This document shows, in pieces, positions 8,008-17,117 of a stretch of DNA of 52,109 bases. Source of the DNA: an uncultured Spirochaetia bacterium (GTDB lineage Bacteria; Spirochaetota; Brachyspiria; Brachyspirales; Brachyspiraceae). Position 1 is the stretch's first letter, and each line of letters starts with the position of its first letter. The stretch lies in assembly GCA_947040495.1 (NCBI GenBank), contig CAMRBQ010000010.1:1-52109 (forward strand), written 5' to 3'. The notes beneath the pieces are model-generated. The model was not told the DNA's origin, did not search any database, and saw only the letters and a program-made list of their open reading frames with translations. Made by a program: the position numbers and the translations under genes.

Positions 8008-9006
8008 TTATTTTTGTAAAATAGATTCTAAGCAATCAAAAACTTCTTGAGGCTTTATAAGACTTTTACATTCATATGTTTTATCATTATAGCTACATTT
8101 AATTCCGCTACATAACTGACAAGGCATATACTTTGCTATAACCTCTGTTTTTATTCCTCTAGGATAATTTTTAGAAATTGGTGTTGCAAAATATAGTCCT
8201 ATAGTTGGGATACCTATAGCACTTGCAAGATGCATCGCACCAGAATCATTGCCAACAAAACCTTTACAATATGAAAGTATGGCAGCTATTGTACCTAAAT
8301 CCGTACTTGGTATTATGGGCTCATGGTTGAGATGTTTTTTTATATTATTTATTGTATCTTTGTCATTTGCTGTTGCTACAAATAATGTATGGGCATTATA
8401 TTTATCATGTAAATTATTTGCTAATTGAGCATAATATTTTTCATCCCATATTTTTCCAAAACCATTTGTTGCACCAATACCATAAGCAAATATAGTTTTA
8501 TTTAATATATTTTTTTTTTCTAAATATTGCCTTGCTCTTTCTTTTAATTTATTACTAATAGGTAGTAGTAGTGGAGCGGGGATATCTATATTTATATTTA
8601 ATATTTTATTAACCATATTTATATAATGGTCTGTAGTATGTGCTTTTTTAGAATCATCATATTTTGCTGAAGTATGTTTTGTAAGAAGTAGTTTTCGTGA
8701 ATCAGTAGAATATCCAATTCTTTGCTTAGCACCAATCTTAAATGCATTAAAGGCACTTATAAATGAATTTTGAAATAGTATAATTATATCAAAATCTCGT
8801 CTTTTTATTGATTTATATTTTTTTATGTCAATAATTTGATCTATTATTGGATTATCTTCAAATATGCCAATCATACTAGATTTGCCAAGTAGGCATAATT
8901 TACTATTTGGAAAATATTTTTTTATGCCATCAATGGCAGGGTATGACATTATAATATCTCCAAGCCAATTTGGTAAATATATTAAAATATTTTTATAATT
9001 TTTCAT
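8008..9006 (-). CDS. waaF: ADP-heptose:LPS heptosyltransferase (GT9 family)
   Basis: Glycosyltransferase of family 9, which adds heptose to the core of lipopolysaccharide or lipooligosaccharide at the inner membrane. The N-terminal block LIYLPNWLGDIIMSYPAI is characteristic, as are the central YGIGATNGFGKIWDEKYYA and the nucleotide-sugar region GNDSGAMHLASAIGIPTIGLY. A Cys-rich stretch near the C-terminus (MPCQLCSGIKC) is also common in heptosyltransferases. WaaF and WaaC types cannot be fully separated by eye; NWLGD and the length (332 residues) favour WaaF. The Met at 9006 fits the family start; Met at 9018 would add four residues. It begins just after the dnaA stop. Confidence 0.8.
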   Translation of the reverse strand: MKNYKNILIYLPNWLGDIIMSYPAIDGIKKYFPNSKLCLLGKSSMIGIFEDNPIIDQIIDIKKYKSIKRRDFDIIILFQNSFISAFNAFKIGAKQRIGYSTDSRKLLLTKHTSAKYDDSKKAHTTDHYINMVNKILNINIDIPAPLLLPISNKLKERARQYLEKKNILNKTIFAYGIGATNGFGKIWDEKYYAQLANNLHDKYNAHTLFVATANDKDTINNIKKHLNHEPIIPSTDLGTIAAILSYCKGFVGNDSGAMHLASAIGIPTIGLYFATPISKNYPRGIKTEVIAKYMPCQLCSGIKCSYNDKTYECKSLIKPQEVFDCLESILQK

Positions 9007-9031
9007 CTTAATATCCATAATAAAATAATTA

Positions 9032-10402
9032 TTAAATACTAGCAATTAGAGCATCTATTTCATTTGATATATGCAAATCTGTTTTTTTCTTTTCAGAAAT
9101 TTTATCCCTAGCAAATATTATAGAGGCATGGTCTTTTCTAAACTCTAGCCCAAGTTCTGTAGTAGATTTGCCAGAATAGATTGAAGTGATATACATAGCA
9201 ATATGCCTTATTCTTGTTATATGTTTACTCCTACTTTGCCCGAGTATTTCGCTTTCTTCAACGCCATAATATTTTGCTATAGATTTTATCATAGATTTAA
9301 CAGTCATATTTTTTATAGATGTATTAGTTGTAATATAGTTTTTAAATATTTCTTTATCTATACATTCCTCAAGATTTGGTGTTATATTCATAATATCCCT
9401 CATAGATAAATATGATTTTATAGCCCCTTCTAATTTACGTATATCTGTTGTAATGTTTTGAGCTAAGTACTCTATAATTTTTTTATCAATAGTGGTAGAG
9501 TAATCTTGAAGTTTTTTTTCAATTATAGCCAAACGTGTTTCAAATTGTGGTGGCTCTATTGGGAGTATAAGGCTTTTTTCAAATCTATTTTTTAATCTAG
9601 CCTCTATATTTTGTAATTCTTTAGGAGGTCTGTCACTTACAAATACCATTTGTTTATTTTTAGAATCGAGTGCTTGAAATATGTCAAATAATTCTTTTGA
9701 TGTTTCTTGTGCTGTTTCTAATAGCTGTAAATCATCAAGTAAAAACATATCCAAAGAGCGATACTTTTTTTTAAAATCATTTGCACGTTTAGACATTATC
9801 CCAGATACAAACTCTTCTCTAAATGAACTACCATCAATATAGATAACACGAGAATTGGGGTTGTTTTCTAAGAAAGTATTGCCTATTGATTGAATAAGAT
9901 GTGTTTTTCCAAGCCCAACACCACCATAAATATAGAGTGGATTATATTCCTTGCCAGGTTGCTCAGACACCCTAATAGATGCTGCTACTGCAAAATTATT
10001 TGTTGTACCTCGGATAAAATTATCAAATTTATAATATCTATTTAAGCCAGAATAATTTATAGAATCGAAACTGCTGCTATTAGTTGTATTAGTTTTAACA
10101 GGTATACTTTGCTCTTCTTCACTATATTCTATTTCATCAATTTCAATATTTTGATCTACTACAATAGAAATTTCAATATTTTGTTCTGCCTTTTTAGAAA
10201 TAAAATTTCTTATATCAGCAATTATATTTTGTTCTATATAGTTTTTGGCAAGTTCTCCCTTACATAAAATATTTACAGTATTATTATTTATGCTATCTAC
10301 TACACATTGTCTTAAAAATGATATATTTGGACTATCTTTATCCTCATCAGATAAAGTAACTATCATTTCATCAAAATATTTTTTTATATTATTTACATCC
10401 AT
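9032..10402 (-). CDS. dnaA: chromosomal replication initiator DnaA
   Basis: DnaA melts the replication origin in its ATP form. Domain order is normal over 456 residues: a divergent domain I (1-80), a short acidic linker, the AAA+ core with Walker A GGVGLGKT (160-167), Walker B FLLDDLQLL, sensor and arginine-finger region (VFVSDRPPKELQNIEARLKN), and the C-terminal DNA-binding domain with DHASIIFARDKI, a variant of the usual DHSTVxxA box. The gene is followed by a heptosyltransferase and preceded by a PanD-like gene six bases away, not by dnaN, recF or gyrB. The upstream panD-like gene is probably co-transcribed with it. Confidence 0.95.
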   Translation of the reverse strand: MDVNNIKKYFDEMIVTLSDEDKDSPNISFLRQCVVDSINNNTVNILCKGELAKNYIEQNIIADIRNFISKKAEQNIEISIVVDQNIEIDEIEYSEEEQSIPVKTNTTNSSSFDSINYSGLNRYYKFDNFIRGTTNNFAVAASIRVSEQPGKEYNPLYIYGGVGLGKTHLIQSIGNTFLENNPNSRVIYIDGSSFREEFVSGIMSKRANDFKKKYRSLDMFLLDDLQLLETAQETSKELFDIFQALDSKNKQMVFVSDRPPKELQNIEARLKNRFEKSLILPIEPPQFETRLAIIEKKLQDYSTTIDKKIIEYLAQNITTDIRKLEGAIKSYLSMRDIMNITPNLEECIDKEIFKNYITTNTSIKNMTVKSMIKSIAKYYGVEESEILGQSRSKHITRIRHIAMYITSIYSGKSTTELGLEFRKDHASIIFARDKISEKKKTDLHISNEIDALIASI

Positions 10403-10408
10403 TTAATA

Positions 10409-10774
10409 CTATTTCCAATAATTTGTGATTTTATTTTTAGCATGAACATCTATATTAATCATTTTGTACTGTTCCATTAATTTATTTTCAATATACTTAT
10501 AAGAAAGCAATGTCAAATTATCACCTATATTTATAGATTGATTATTTTTAGAATTTATTGCTATACATATAACAGCACTATGACGCACTGCCTTTGTCGC
10601 AAATGTATCTAAATTATAACCATTTGATATATTAAATATTGTTACTTTTTCACCATTCATTATATCCGCTTTATCCATTATATCTTCATCTATTATAATA
10701 GTACTTTCGTCACTATCTATTATATTTGTGACAACTAAGTTTTGTATTCTTGTTTTAATGACTTCTTTGAACAT
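10409..10774 (-). CDS. aspartate 1-decarboxylase (PanD)-like protein with altered active site
   Basis: 121 residues that align without gaps to the first 59 residues of E. coli PanD, the pyruvoyl enzyme making beta-alanine for coenzyme A. IDEDIMDKADI and NGEKVTIFNISNG fit very well. The catalytic positions differ, however: Lys9 is Arg, the Gly24-Ser25 self-cleavage pair is Ser24-Thr25, Arg54 is Asn and Tyr58 is Phe, while Thr57 is kept. Self-processing and decarboxylation as known are therefore doubtful. The C-terminus (YKYIENKLMEQYKM and beyond) is not PanD-like. AGGA lies before the ATG. It starts a transcript with dnaA six bases downstream. It may be a regulator, a structural relative or a decaying copy. 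Confidence 0.65.
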   Translation of the reverse strand: MFKEVIKTRIQNLVVTNIIDSDESTIIIDEDIMDKADIMNGEKVTIFNISNGYNLDTFATKAVRHSAVICIAINSKNNQSINIGDNLTLLSYKYIENKLMEQYKMINIDVHAKNKITNYWK

Positions 10775-11154
10775 ATAAAATTAATTTCCTAATACTATTT
10801 TTTGAATTATCTTTTTTCAAAATACTACGTTTATAGATTTATAAATATTGTTTTTTAACTTTATAATATTTACAATAGTAAAATATCTGTTTTATTACTG
10901 TAATATTGCTATGGATAGAGTATTCTATACACTACAGACAAATTGTCAATGATAATAGTAAAATAATTTGTTATTGATTTTATAATAAATTATTAATTGA
11001 TACATATGAGATATTATAAATATTTATTAAGTCTATAAAGTGATATATAGCGATAAAAATTTTTTGACAAAAATTATTTATTTATATATAATTCAATTGA
11101 AAATCATAATATTTTAGTTTATTAGATAATTTTTTTATTGGAAGAAATATTTAA
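10775..11154. other. AT-rich divergent intergenic region between panD-like/dnaA and murC
   Basis: 380 bases, extremely AT-rich, between divergent genes. It holds the murC promoter at 11064-11092. One 7-of-9 match to a DnaA box lies on the minus strand in TCTATCCATA near 10911-10920; I find no cluster of better boxes. Its position next to dnaA and at a switch of gene direction makes it a candidate origin, but the evidence is weak. Confidence 0.3.
11064..11092 (+). promoter_or_regulatory. consensus sigma70 promoter of murC
   Basis: TTGACA at 11064-11069 and TATAAT at 11087-11092 with a 17-base spacer: a perfect consensus match, ending 62 bases before the murC ATG. Confidence 0.8.
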
Positions 11155-12531
11155 ATGTTTGCTAAAAAAGAAAAAATACATTTCATTGGTATAGGTGGCA
11201 TAGGAATGAGTGCCATAGCAAAAATATTACATGCTATGGATTTTATTGTATCTGGCAGCGATTTGTCTGATAATGAAAGCACTGCTGATTTAAAATCATT
11301 GGGTATAAAAGTATATAAAAATCATGATCGTTCAAATATAAGTGATGATTTAAGTGCTGTTGTAACATCCACCGCTATCCCCGTTTCAAATCCAGAGGTA
11401 CTAGAAGCACGTAAAAAAAATATTACTGTGGTGCATAGAGGGGAGATGTTGTCTGAACTTATGCGTATAAAATATGGCATTGCTATAGCAGGAACGCATG
11501 GGAAAACCACTACAACATCAATTGTATGCCACCTTATGACCGAGGCAAACTTAAAACCTACCTGTGTAATAGGCGGGAAGCATTTTAATATAGGCAGTAA
11601 TGGTGTATATGGTAAAAGTGATTACTTTGTATGCGAAGCTGATGAAAGTGATGGCAGCTTTTTACGCCTTTCACCTGTTATAGCGGTGGTTACAAATATA
11701 GACAATGACCATTTAGAGTATTATGGTAATATGGAAAGTTTATCATTGTCTTTTGTAAACTTTGTAAATAAAGTTCCATTTTATGGATATTCTTTTATTT
11801 GTTATGAAGATAAAAACCTGCGTGCTATTATCCCTAGTATAAAAAATAAACATTATTCATATGGTTTTTCTATTGCCTGTGATTTGTATGCCGATAATAT
11901 AAAGATAACAGAAAAAGGCACGACATTTAGGGCAGTCTTTTTGGGAAAAGTGCTGGGTGAGTTTTCTATGTCTATATTAGGGCTTCATAATGTGCTTAAT
12001 GCATTAAGCTCTATTGGAGTGGCACATACACTTGGGGTCGATGTAGATATTATCAAAAATGCTTTGGCAACATTTGAAGGTGTGGGTAGAAGACTTAACA
12101 AGCTTTATGAAAATAATAATATTATATTATATGATGATTATGCCCATCATCCAACAGAAATTAAAACAACATTACAAGCATTAAGAGATGCCTATAAAGA
12201 TAGACGTATTATAGCTATATTCCAACCACATCGCTATTCAAGGACAGAGTCTTTATTTATGGATTTTGTTGGCTCATTTGAAAAATCTGATATTGTTATA
12301 ATAACAGATATTTATGCAGCAGGGGAAGTATCTAAGATTGGTATAACAAGTGAAATAATTATAAATGAATTGAGTAAAGTACAAGATAATGTTTTTTATG
12401 TACCAAATAAAGATGATGTTGCGGGCTACATTGCGAAAGATATTAAAAGTGGCGATATAATCATAACTCTTGGTGCGGGGGATATAAAAAATATTTCTGA
12501 GGATTTGATAAATGTTATTAGAGAAAAGTAA
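11155..12531 (+). CDS. murC: UDP-N-acetylmuramate--L-alanine ligase
   Basis: MurC adds L-alanine to UDP-N-acetylmuramate in the cytoplasmic phase of peptidoglycan synthesis. The N-terminal Rossmann-like motif HFIGIGGIGMSAIAKIL, the ATP loop GTHGKTTTTS (from residue 113), NIDNDHLEYYG and the ligase block ILYDDYAHHPTEIKTTL are all intact in 458 residues, the family's usual length. A consensus promoter precedes it. The downstream MurB-like frame begins inside its last 20 bases, so the two are translationally coupled. All residues I can check are canonical, in contrast to its partner. Confidence 0.96.
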   Translation: MFAKKEKIHFIGIGGIGMSAIAKILHAMDFIVSGSDLSDNESTADLKSLGIKVYKNHDRSNISDDLSAVVTSTAIPVSNPEVLEARKKNITVVHRGEMLSELMRIKYGIAIAGTHGKTTTTSIVCHLMTEANLKPTCVIGGKHFNIGSNGVYGKSDYFVCEADESDGSFLRLSPVIAVVTNIDNDHLEYYGNMESLSLSFVNFVNKVPFYGYSFICYEDKNLRAIIPSIKNKHYSYGFSIACDLYADNIKITEKGTTFRAVFLGKVLGEFSMSILGLHNVLNALSSIGVAHTLGVDVDIIKNALATFEGVGRRLNKLYENNNIILYDDYAHHPTEIKTTLQALRDAYKDRRIIAIFQPHRYSRTESLFMDFVGSFEKSDIVIITDIYAAGEVSKIGITSEIIINELSKVQDNVFYVPNKDDVAGYIAKDIKSGDIIITLGAGDIKNISEDLINVIREK

Positions 12532-13456
12532 TAATCTAGGAAAATTTTTAGATGATAATAATATTGAGTATAGTGAAAATTATAAACTTGGCGAGAAAGC
12601 ATCACATAAAATTGGTGGTAATATAAAATATCATGTAATAATTGATGAAGAAGATAAACTTAAAATTTTATATAAATTTTTAAACGAAAATGATATAGAT
12701 CATTTCATAACTGGATTGACTAATAATATAATAATAAGTGATGATGGTTATTCAAGTGTGGCTATATCGCTTGAAGGACATTTTTGTTCATTTGAATTTA
12801 ATGATAATATACTTAAAGTATATTCAGGTGTTCCACTAGAACGTATTGCAATGGAGGCAAGGCAATATTCTCTATCTGGTCTTGAATTCTTTTCTTCTAT
12901 ACCAAGTACAGTTGGTAGTGCTATAAAACTTAATATTCAAGCATTTGGCAAATCAATATCAGATATTACAAAAACTGTTAAATGTATCGTTTTTAATGAA
13001 AATAATGAAGTTGTTACTATGCAATATAATAATGGCGATTTAGGGACTTGTGCATGTTCTAATAATAACTGTATAATATTTTATGCAGAGTTTGAATTAG
13101 AGCATACATCTAATCAAAAAATAGATTATAGTTCTGAACATTATAAATATATCAGAGGAACATTGACTCCACCAAACTCATCCATAGGATTAATATTTGA
13201 TCAAAGAAATTATACAGTAAATACAGGTAAAGAGATGGGTATACATGAAATGATAGAAAAATCTGGTTCTATAGAATTAGTCTATAATGATGCTATGTGG
13301 TACAAAAGGTTTCCAAATTATATTACTATAGGCTCTAATACCAATGCCAATGATGTATATAAACTTGTATATGATACAGTATCTAGAATACAAAAATACT
13401 ATCAGGTTGATGTAAAGCCTATTATTAAATTTTATGGTGATTTTAAAATGGAGTAG
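12512..13456 (+). CDS. MurB-like protein lacking canonical catalytic residues
   Basis: 314 residues with the overall layout of type II UDP-N-acetylenolpyruvoylglucosamine reductase (MurB): an FAD-domain start (KASHKIGGNIKYHV), the central LSGLEFFSSIPSTVGSAIKL, and the C-terminal HEMIEKSG and TIGSNTNANDVYKLV regions. Key motifs are changed. The FAD loop normally GGGSN is GLTNN; the Tyr-Arg-x-Ser motif is replaced around CACSNNN; the catalytic Ser in the GSxF motif is Leu in SIGLIF; and the Glu of the C-terminal PEVRF motif is Ile in KPIIKF. It may be a pseudoenzyme. The ATG at 12512 overlaps murC by 20 bases with GAGGA nine bases upstream. Motif positions are from memory of the family. Confidence 0.7.
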   Translation: MLLEKSNNLGKFLDDNNIEYSENYKLGEKASHKIGGNIKYHVIIDEEDKLKILYKFLNENDIDHFITGLTNNIIISDDGYSSVAISLEGHFCSFEFNDNILKVYSGVPLERIAMEARQYSLSGLEFFSSIPSTVGSAIKLNIQAFGKSISDITKTVKCIVFNENNEVVTMQYNNGDLGTCACSNNNCIIFYAEFELEHTSNQKIDYSSEHYKYIRGTLTPPNSSIGLIFDQRNYTVNTGKEMGIHEMIEKSGSIELVYNDAMWYKRFPNYITIGSNTNANDVYKLVYDTVSRIQKYYQVDVKPIIKFYGDFKME

Positions 13457-13459
13457 AAA

Positions 13460-14584
13460 TTGGCTATATTTGATCAATTTTTAAAAGAAAAGCCCTCGTA
13501 TGTTGTATACCTTTATTTGGGCGTATTTTTGATTATGAATTTATTACTCATAGTTTTAGTAATAAGTATGGTAATAAATAAAATCAGAAAAAAAGAAACG
13601 AAGGGTTTATCAAGATTTATTTCATTTATTACGCCAAATATTATAGTTTGGATATTAATAGTTATAGCTTATATTCTTATTAATATTTTGATACCAGACC
13701 TGACTAAGTATAAATATTTTCCACATATATCTAAGACTTTCATTGTATTATCTGTTGGTTATTTATTTTATAGATGCGGTTTTGTTATAAAATTTTTTAT
13801 AGACAATTGGAATAACAAAGCATCATCTCATAAATTAAATTTTTATAATATAAAATGGGTTGTTACTTTATATCATTTTCTAGTTGTATTTATAATTTTT
13901 CTAATAATACTTGCAATTTTTAATATAAAATTCACGGCACTTATAGCAGGTTTGGGGATAGGCGGTGTTGCTATAGCATTAGCCTCTCAAGATACACTTT
14001 CAAATATATTAGGTTTTGTTATAATACTTTTAGACAAGCCTTTTATTATAGGGCAACGCATAAAGATTTTAGGCTATGATGGCAATATTGAGGAAGTAGG
14101 CGTGCGTTCATCAAAACTTAGAACCCTCGATGGCAATCTAGTTATAATACCAAATAAAACCATAGGCAATGCTGAAATAGAAAATATTGGTGCGAGAGAA
14201 ACAATACGTCAATTTGAGAATATTGAACTTGATTGCTCTACTATACATTTAAAAGATTTACCAAAGTATATAGAGAAAATAAAAGAAATACTTGCCGAAG
14301 AAATGAATATAAGAAATGACTATAGAGTATATTTTGACAATAGCGATGGTGCCAAAATAATTATAAAGATGTGGTATTGGATGGCTTCTAATGATTACTG
14401 GATTTATATGGAAGCAAAGGAAAGAATAAATTATGCTATATGTGATTTGTTCGACAAGGATAATGTTCTATATTGGATGCCGACCAGTAAAATCTTACTT
14501 GACGATTTTAATAAGAATAATGCAAGTGTTACAAAGCCGACGATTAAACCTAAGGCGAAAAAATCTACCAAAAAAATAAATTAA
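13460..14584 (+). CDS. MscS-family mechanosensitive ion channel
   Basis: 374-residue membrane channel that releases solutes on osmotic downshift. There are about five hydrophobic segments; the last, around residues 155-185, contains the pore helix pattern GLGIGGVAIALASQDTLSNI, followed by the MscS beta domain (FIIGQRIKILGYDGNIEEVG, RTLDGNLVIIPNK) and a Lys-rich tail. The start is a TTG at 13460, three bases after the MurB-like stop; GGAG at 13450-13453 has proper spacing to it and no better start exists. Co-transcribed with murC and the MurB-like gene. Confidence 0.88.
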   Translation: MAIFDQFLKEKPSYVVYLYLGVFLIMNLLLIVLVISMVINKIRKKETKGLSRFISFITPNIIVWILIVIAYILINILIPDLTKYKYFPHISKTFIVLSVGYLFYRCGFVIKFFIDNWNNKASSHKLNFYNIKWVVTLYHFLVVFIIFLIILAIFNIKFTALIAGLGIGGVAIALASQDTLSNILGFVIILLDKPFIIGQRIKILGYDGNIEEVGVRSSKLRTLDGNLVIIPNKTIGNAEIENIGARETIRQFENIELDCSTIHLKDLPKYIEKIKEILAEEMNIRNDYRVYFDNSDGAKIIIKMWYWMASNDYWIYMEAKERINYAICDLFDKDNVLYWMPTSKILLDDFNKNNASVTKPTIKPKAKKSTKKIN

Positions 14585-14692
14585 AATACATAAGCATTTA
14601 ATTCATTAGTCATAAAAAATTAATTTTAATATGGCTATCAATCAAATACCTATGTATCTAATTGTTTTATTTATAGATAATTTTTGAATGTT

Positions 14693-15007
14693 CTAATTTA
14701 AATTAAAAACTTCTTTTAACTTAGAAGAGACAGGGCTATTGTCTTCATTTGTTTCCATTATATCTTTCATAAAATCCCACCATTTTTTACATTCTTGAGA
14801 TTGATTAATTGATGCCCATTTTTCTTCAGATTCTATTTCAATATAACCATATAAAATATTAGTTTCATTATCAAAAAAGATGCTGTAATTTGAGCCCCCG
14901 CATTTATGTATAGCATCTTTCATATTATTCCATAATTGATTATAACGCTTTATATATTCTTGTTCTTGCCCTTCATACAATTTCATTTTAAAAGAATGTC
15001 TAATCAT
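14693..15007 (-). CDS. rhaM: L-rhamnose mutarotase (open frame, catalytic His replaced)
   Basis: RhaM interconverts the anomers of L-rhamnose. The 104 residues align end to end with E. coli RhaM: YGYIEIESEEKWASI, CKKWWDFMKDIM and DNSPVSSKLKEVF are clear matches. His22, the catalytic residue reported for the E. coli enzyme (in RHNPIW), is Tyr in RYNQLW, and Pro24 is Gln, so activity is doubtful. AAGGA precedes the ATG. It is the last and only unbroken gene of the decayed rhamnose operon, converging on mscS. With no promoter in front and eight broken genes upstream it is probably non-functional. Confidence 0.85.
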   Translation of the reverse strand: MIRHSFKMKLYEGQEQEYIKRYNQLWNNMKDAIHKCGGSNYSIFFDNETNILYGYIEIESEEKWASINQSQECKKWWDFMKDIMETNEDNSPVSSKLKEVFNLN

Positions 15008-15046
15008 TTTATTTATCCTTGTAAATTAAATAGAAAAATAATAATA

Positions 15047-15861
15047 CTAGTAATTTATTATGTCTTTGTCTGGTATTACATTGAAAAAATCTGCCAATCG
15101 TTTGAACTCCTCATCAGTAATTTTTTGTTTTATATCACCCATAGCATTCACTTTAACAAGTATATCGGCAGCTTTTTCAGATGTATCTATCAAACCCATA
15201 GTCTCATCAATACTTTCTCCAGCCCCAAATATACCATGAAAAGCTCAAAGAACAAGTCGATGTTTTGTCATTAGATTAGCAGTCGCATCACCTATTTCAT
15301 TAGTACCTGCAACCATCCAAGGTAAAACACCCACGCCTTCTGGGAATACTACAAGGCATTCTGTACTCATTTGCCAAAGACGTTTTGAAAATGATCTATA
15401 ATCAAGGTCTTCAACATAGGTTAAAGCAATTAAATTTGTTGCATGGGTATGAATGATAACCCTATTTTTATCATTAGTTATTTTTTTTCTGACAGCATGA
15501 CTTCTCAAATGAGCTGATGCCTCACTTGTTGGCTTGCCTCCATCATCATAGCCCCAAATGATACTATACTTTTTTCCACCATCGAAATACCAGGATTAAT
15601 ATTGGGGATAATTATCATATTGCGAAAATATTTACCTGTACCAGTGATAAGAAAATAGTCATTTTCAATATCTGGTATTGCTTGAGGTAAATCAAAGATG
15701 CCTTTATTATTTGTATCATCAATATATTTTTTAACTTCTTCTTTTGTTAATTTGTAACTTAGATTTCCACCATTTCTTTCAGCCCATCCTTTAATCCACA
15801 TATCATTTAAAACTTTAATAGCGTCCTTAAAAAAACATGCATCCAATATATTATCTTTCAT
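15047..15861 (-). pseudogene. rhaD: rhamnulose-1-phosphate aldolase, broken
   Basis: RhaD would cleave L-rhamnulose-1-phosphate to dihydroxyacetone phosphate and L-lactaldehyde, with zinc held by the HTHATN histidines. The N-terminal half (KGWAERNGGNLS, FLITGTGKYFRNM) reads from the ATG at 15861 to a frameshift near 15580-15590. The next frame continues with [20 protein letters not shown] and the zinc motif. A TGA at 15245-15247 replaces the Trp of LVLWPFHG, after which the same frame carries on to a TAG at 15047. Restoring one base gives 272 codons, matching the full-length family (274 residues in E. coli). No large deletion is needed, so decay is recent. Confidence 0.9.
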
Positions 15862-15863
15862 TT

Positions 15864-17102
15864 TTATTTCCTTTTAATTGAAATTTCATTTTCATATTTA
15901 AAACATTCATCAATCCATGTTGTGCCTATAGGTACATTTTGTCGTCTGCAGTACTCATCCCAAATAATATTAAATGGATAAGTTTTTATTTCTTCAAGCA
16001 TAGCAAGTCTACGGGTATAATCATTTTCATGTTCATATTTAAATAACATATCTGTAGGTTGTAATAATGCTTTTAGTAATACTTTCACTATATTTCTGGT
16101 TCCAATTGCCCAAGCACGATTCTATTTATACTTCCATCAAAAAAATCGAGTCCTATAGAAACTTTATCTATAATATTATTTCTAGTAATTTCTTCAGCAA
16201 CAGAACATAAAGTATCATCCATAATTACAACATGGTCGGAATCCCAACGTATGGGTCTTGATATATGAAATAAAAAATGATTTATATATAGACTTAAAGC
16301 AGATAATTTGTCAGCAACATTCTCTGTCAAATGGAAATGCCCCGTATCAAGAGTAAGAGATATCCCTTTTTGCATAGCATATCCCATATAAAATTTATGC
16401 GAGCCAACAACATATGATTCTGTCCCTATTCCAAATAGTTTGCTTTCCACACTATCAATAAGATTATCATATTTTTCTTTTAATATTTCATCTAGTGATT
16501 CTTGAAGTCTAAGCCTTGGAGAAAGTCTATCTACAGGTATATCTTTTAATCCATCAGAAATCCAAATATTATTAACACAAGGAATTGGCATCTCTTTTGC
16601 AATATAAGCACATATCTTTCGGCATGCCTTTACATTTTCTATCCAAAAATTACGTATGTTTTTATCAGAAGAACTTAATGTGAAGGCGCTACTTGATTTT
16701 GGATGAGAAAATAATGTTGGATTAAAATCAAGACCAACGCCATTTTTTTTGCCCAAGATACCCATCCTTCAAAATGCTTTGGCTGAATTTTGTCTAAGTC
16801 TATCCCATTTGTATTCTTAGCATATATAGCATGCAAACTTATTTTATGTTTATCGGGAATAAATGATAACATTTTTTCCATATCTTGTCTTAATTCTTCT
16901 ATATTACTGGCTTTACCCGGATAATTACCTGTAACCATTATACCTCCACTAACATTATCATCATTCATAAATCCACCAATATCATCACCTTGCCAACAAT
17001 GAATTGATATTTTTATTTTGATAAAATATCTATAGATTTTTTTACATCAACAGCTATTTTTTCATATTGCTTTTTAGCATAATTAAATTGTTCTTCTAGC
17101 AT
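15864..17102 (-). pseudogene. rhaA: L-rhamnose isomerase, broken by three frameshifts
   Basis: RhaA converts L-rhamnose to L-rhamnulose. Four consecutive segments in shifting frames cover the whole enzyme: N-terminus from the ATG at 17102, [14 protein letters not shown] after a shift near 17015, [17 protein letters not shown] after a shift in an eight-T run (16743-16750), and [19 protein letters not shown] after a shift near 16115. Metal-site residues such as [10 protein letters not shown] and the WDSDHV loop are kept. Each shift is explained by loss of one base; restoring three bases gives exactly 414 codons including the stop, a normal RhaA length. The gene is therefore complete but for three single-base deletions. 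Confidence 0.92.
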
Positions 17103-17117
17103 ATTATTTCCTTATGT

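Noticed and set aside
14585..14692. Insertion sequence or transposon at the edge of the decayed operon
   Set aside because: No transposase remnant, terminal inverted repeats or target duplication at either edge (14.6 or 24.4 kb).
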